A stretch of 64,000 bases of DNA from Tamarix chinensis. Taxonomy: Eukaryota > Streptophyta > Magnoliopsida > Caryophyllales > Tamaricaceae. The notes under the pieces are model-generated. The model saw only the letters and a program-made list of their open reading frames with translations, was not told the origin of the DNA and did not search any database. How positions within the stretch are numbered: the first letter of the stretch is position 1; each line of letters opens with the position of its first letter. Shown here piece after piece: positions 60,181 to 64,000 of the stretch. The position numbers were made by a program, and so were the translations under genes. The stretch is taken from assembly GCA_030549775.1 (NCBI GenBank), contig CM060177.1, forward strand, positions 63,242,638 to 63,306,637. The letters are read 5' to 3'.

Positions 60181-61934
60181 GTGTGTGGGAGGATGGATTT
60201 CTCAAACTGATGAGAATATGCTCTGGTTGTGATGATAATAATTAGAACATGACTCAGTTATGGTGTATTAAGGTTTATCACATTCAAATAGGATGGAAAG
60301 ATGGTGGTGATGATTCAAACAAAATAGGTAGAGTTCAATGGTGACGGTCTTCTAATGAGGATGATTTGTATGGTTTATGGTAATTGTTATATGCATTTGA
60401 CAATAGTGTATTGATGATGTTAAGCTTCAAAGGTTAGGGTTTAGATGAACGTTGAAGTCGTGGTTTATGGTTAGGTTTAGGGTTTGATTTGAATAGGATG
60501 ATTAAGGTGATGTTTGGTTTGTATGAAAAGGTTAGGGTTTCGAATGGATAGCTTAGGGTTTTAGTTGTGTATACCAAATTATGAATTTGTTTAACCATGA
60601 ATTAGAGTATGATTTTGATATTAATTATGTAAGGAAAAATATAGATTAAGGAGAGTAGAAAAGATATGGATTAATCTCTAATTCACACAAAATAAGGGAA
60701 TAAAACTTTCAAGCTAAACCGTTCATATAGATTTGATTCGCTTGAGTTTAAAATCACACATAATTCACTTGTATTCAACTTTGATGTTGATCTTCAACTT
60801 CAATTCAATTCTTCATGTTTATGTTCGACACTCATAGTAGCTTTTTAACCTTTCTACCACTTGCTAAAAGCATAATTCAGAAGATTCTAAGGTAAAAGAT
60901 ATTATGTTAACTTTATTATGTAACTTTACTACTTAATTAATAAATTAGACAAATCACTTAATAATTCTTGACAAGTAAGCAAAGAAGCTCCCCATGCATG
61001 TGGTCACTCCTTCCATGCATGCCATGCACATACACGTAGACACTTAGTTGTTTGTTTGTTACATTTTGAGCAATGTAACCATTCGTTGGTCTTCAAATTT
61101 ATGGGAGATACTTTTCAAATGAATAATAATTGGTTCTATAATTGTGAAAGCCAATTCTTGAGTGTTTTACTTGGGAATTTTGAATTTTATTGTTAATTAA
61201 CCTTTCTAGACAAAAATTCATTCATCATTTAGCTAGAGGAGTACTAATAGTCCAATAGCTAAATCCTCCAACGTTTCTACTAATTGTGGCCATCTAGTGG
61301 TTGTCATAGCATGCTACCTTAAGTTAATTGACTTTGTTGGTTATGCATGTGCATTTGGATTGAGACTATTTATAGAGTTGAGTTGAGTCGAGTCATACGA
61401 TCATGATTAAATTGCATTAGTTTATTAAAAAAATAGAACTGAGAACTTGCTTTTGACAGGCCTGGGTAATTTTAGGGGGCGTGGCTCATTTTGATGTGGA
61501 CTATACACGTAAGTATTTTGCCAATCTGAGTCATAAAGTATCTGATAAGTATTTGGCTAACAGGTAAGTGTTGAAAACCTCTTAGTAGAATGGAGACGAA
61601 GGCCTAGAAACGGGAGAGTTAAAACCCTAGCTTTTATTACTTGAATATTTAGAAACATGCATCCCACCTAGTATACTGAGATTTTGGTGAGAGGCAAGCA
61701 ATTAGACAATGCAAAATCTATTGATTAGGCTAGTGGATTGTAATCCACTAGAATTTGCTAACTTTTCATTTCTCACCCTTTTTTCATGACTAATTAACAT
61801 ATATATTGATTATATAAGTTGAATTGTAGCTTTTAGCTCCACGCTCGATGAGTATGTCGTTTTCTCCATTGTCCATTTGTTTTTTGTTGGCCTTTTTTTT
61901 CTCTTTAGAAAATTCTTAAAGATGGTTACATTTA
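60181..61934. other. Interior of the inverted repeat, left half; no recognisable gene
   Basis: It contains scattered TTAGGGTTT motifs (60432-60540) that are not a telomeric array, a near-perfect palindrome at 61730-61751, and CATGCATG-rich sequence near 61000. No transposase domain is visible. Confidence 0.4.
61730..61751. repeat. 22-bp near-perfect palindrome
   Basis: CTAGTGGATT-GT-AATCCACTAG: ten-base arms with a two-base centre. Confidence 0.9.
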
Positions 61935-62153
61935 GTGCTCGTGTGGTAGTAGGGGTGGAAAAGTTCTCCTTTATTTTAGTCTCTTGTAAATTCTATTTGG
62001 AATAAATGAAATGTTTTTTAAATAAATATCTATTTTAGATATTAATTTTGGCTAAAATGGGGTTTTATTGAACATGTTTTTACTATTTCTAAATTCTTTA
62101 TACAAAAAAGGAATTCTTTTTCCACCTCTACTACCATCATACCAAATGAGCCC
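61935..62153. mobile_element. Tourist-like (PIF/Harbinger) MITE with TTA target duplication
   Basis: 219 bp. The left end GTGCTCGTGTGGTAGTAG and the complement of the right end (GGGCTCATTTGGTATG...GTAGTAG) form terminal inverted repeats that extend to GGTGGAAAA. Flanks TTA at 61932-61934 and 62154-62156 match the 3-bp target of PIF/Harbinger elements. There is no transposase, so it would be non-autonomous. Confidence 0.75.
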
Positions 62154-62489
62154 TTACTAACAAAAATGGCATATTACCTTTGAGTGATTAATGGTACATT
62201 CTCAGATAGGGATAATTTCTTTTGATTCAACAAACATTTTGGGTAGTCTTTTGTGATAACAAAAAATAGCCAGGATGTATTATATTCTAAATTACCTTGT
62301 AATTTTAAAAGTAATAACCATTAATATAATTTTAGTTGTCATTTGACATTTATTTGGGACAACTAGGAAAAAAAATTAGCCAAAAATCTACCATTGATGT
62401 TAACACTTCTAAGAAAAATGATATGCCCCTAATCATGGATTAAAAAATGATAATTAGGTTACACTTTTTTAATTTAGCTTTATGGATAT

Positions 62490-63245
62490 TTAGCCTATTA
62501 TTTTACGTGTACATTGTGTTTTTAAATAATTTAGGTAGCCATACGTGAAATTATAGAAAACACAAGACACAAGGCACCCATGATATAAATTTTATTCTTA
62601 TATAATAATAATAAAAATAACAACAAATTACTACTACTACTACTACTACCACAGAGAAAAATAATAAATTGATAATTTGTAAATAATTTCTTTTCTCAAA
62701 ATGAACCATTACTCCTATTTTATTTTTATCATTTATCTTTTTATTGTTCTCTATCAATTAAAATAATAATTTGAAATCCTTATTATTATTTTATAAAATA
62801 ATAAAATAATATAAACAACATTTGTAACAAGACATCATTCTCTAATGTTTTTTCTATATTGGTTTCTATTTAGTACCTTTTTATTTGACCTATTATTTTA
62901 CTGTACCTTATGTTTAAAATAATAATTATTTTTTTTACATTATTTGATGTTTATTTTCACCATTTAGGTTCTCATAAATGGAGATAAAGTATGTGGAATT
63001 ATAGAAAACACAAGTCACCCATAAAAATATTAGCAAAATATCATAATATTTATCCTTATAAAATAATAATAATTTTTTTTGGATATCAAAAAATATAATG
63101 AATTAATAATTTACTTATTTAAAACTAAGCATCCCTCCCATTTTATTTTTTTCTTCCCTCTTTTTATTGTAAATTTATTCATTCAAATTCAAATGATAAT
63201 TCAAAATCCTAATTATTATTTTATAAATTAATAAAAAATATTTAA
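62490..63245. repeat. ~400-bp direct duplication inside the inverted repeat
   Basis: 62490-62830 and 62885-63245 share CCTATTATTTTAC, GAATTATAGAAAACACAAG, TTTATCCTTATA/TTTATTCTTATA, CTCCTATTTTATTTTT / CTCCCATTTTATTTTT and CCTTATTATTATTTTATAAA. The spacing is about 395-430 bp. No frame is conserved between the copies. Confidence 0.75.
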
Positions 63246-63329
63246 GCAGACAATTTTTTTACCTCAATTAGTTACCCAAAATTTTAACTTTTAGCTTATA
63301 TTTTCTTTTTTAGTTGGTTAATCATGCAT

Positions 63330-63803
63330 TTTCTTTTTCTTCTTCATTAACTCGATTCCTAATTATTATTAGTTTTAGTAAATTCAATAGTTGCTAATTG
63401 TGTGGAATTTTATTATATAATATTTATATTAATTACTTTATTTATAAATTAAATTCAATTTTGCATTTTTTTCCTATTATTCATTTATAATATTTAAATT
63501 ATAATATCTAAAATTGTTTATTGGTGAAATTCAATCAAGATTGTTAGGCCCCTTTATTGTCACTAATGTCTCTCCTCTTGGTGTCATGGTGTAGTGGAGA
63601 CTTTTAATACTTTAAAAGGGAATGGACATAGGCTAAAAACATTTTATGATCAAACCCGCTAAATCCTTGTATCAGATAGGATGCACTGATTTGGCTGAAG
63701 TATGGCTCAAATAGAAAGAGAGGAAAAAAGAGAGAATATCGTCAAGGTATCAAATACTCCTTTGAGACCAAAGCATAAGGGAGGGATGGCCCATGCACAT
63801 GAG
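63330..63803. repeat. Inverted repeat, inner segment, right arm
   Basis: Partner of 59705-60180 in opposite orientation. It is followed almost immediately by the outer segment. Confidence 0.9.
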
Positions 63804-63810
63804 ACCAAAA

Positions 63811-64000
63811 CATCTTATTTTGAGAGCTTATTTTTCATTGGAAATGTAATGAAGTCCATTTTGTTTGTTCATTGTAACAATATATTGGCCTCTCTCACGT
63901 AGTTTTGTAGTTACAATGTTTCATTGTTTATGCCTTATATGATTATTTTTCAATTATATTTTTCTAGGCAAAAACTGTCTAGAGACTATAATCTTTTGTG
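63811..64000. repeat. Inverted repeat, outer segment, right arm, cut by the window edge
   Basis: Partner of 53198-53388 in opposite orientation. The last bases (AGACTATAATCTTTTGTG) still match, so the arm continues beyond the window. Confidence 0.88.

Noticed and set aside
60432..60540. TTAGGG/TTTAGGG-like motifs suggesting an interstitial telomere
   Set aside because: Only a few scattered units in otherwise unrelated sequence, with no tandem array.

Overview
The window looks like repeat-dominated nuclear DNA of a flowering plant. The support is plant-type LTR retrotransposons (Ty3/gypsy, Athila-type and Copia relics), primer binding sites matching plant initiator tRNA-Met, a Cassandra-like LTR with an embedded 5S rRNA domain, small MITEs, and very high A+T content with many AAT/TAA microsatellites. 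I found no intact host gene, no tRNA gene and no CRISPR array. Almost every long open frame is a retroelement fragment or a low-complexity shadow. The species cannot be read from the sequence.

Layout. 1-8 kb: LTR-like and AT-rich sequence with a degenerate repeat block (768-1070) and a 31-bp minisatellite (4804-5151). 8.0-13.8 kb: a Copia gag relic on the minus strand, split by a 4.9-kb solo LTR (8736-13654) flanked by the 5-bp duplication ACTAT. 13.8-16.6 kb: a TGTAATACC-type LTR, then copy A of a gag-only LTR element. 18.8-25.5 kb: a decayed Ty3/gypsy gag-protease-RT relic interrupted by an Athila-like LTR with its tRNA-Asp-type primer site and gag relic, then a reversed Copia RNase H relic. 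25.5-31.5 kb: a second TGTAATACC-type LTR and copy B of the gag-only element, with 5' LTR, primer site, gag, polypurine tract and a palindromic 3' end. 31.5-40.9 kb: a MITE and nested LTR fragments. 40.9-46.3 kb: the best-preserved element, a minus-strand Ty3/gypsy chromovirus-like (probably CRM-lineage) retrotransposon with two 820-bp LTRs and a CCTTT target duplication. It carries five nonsense codons and an in-frame deletion that joins Gag directly to RNase H. 46.3-53 kb: very AT-rich sequence with a degenerate ~380-bp periodicity and a ~590-bp direct duplication. 53-64 kb: a large inverted repeat reaching the right edge of the window. Its left arm is split by about 6.3 kb containing a tandemly duplicated segment and the Cassandra-like 5S LTR.

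No pathway operates here. The region records repeated nested insertion, decay dominated by transitions, and local duplication. The most unusual structure is the gag-only element family: two copies share both the same nonsense codons and the same inverted LTR junction. They therefore descend from an already defective, rearranged source.
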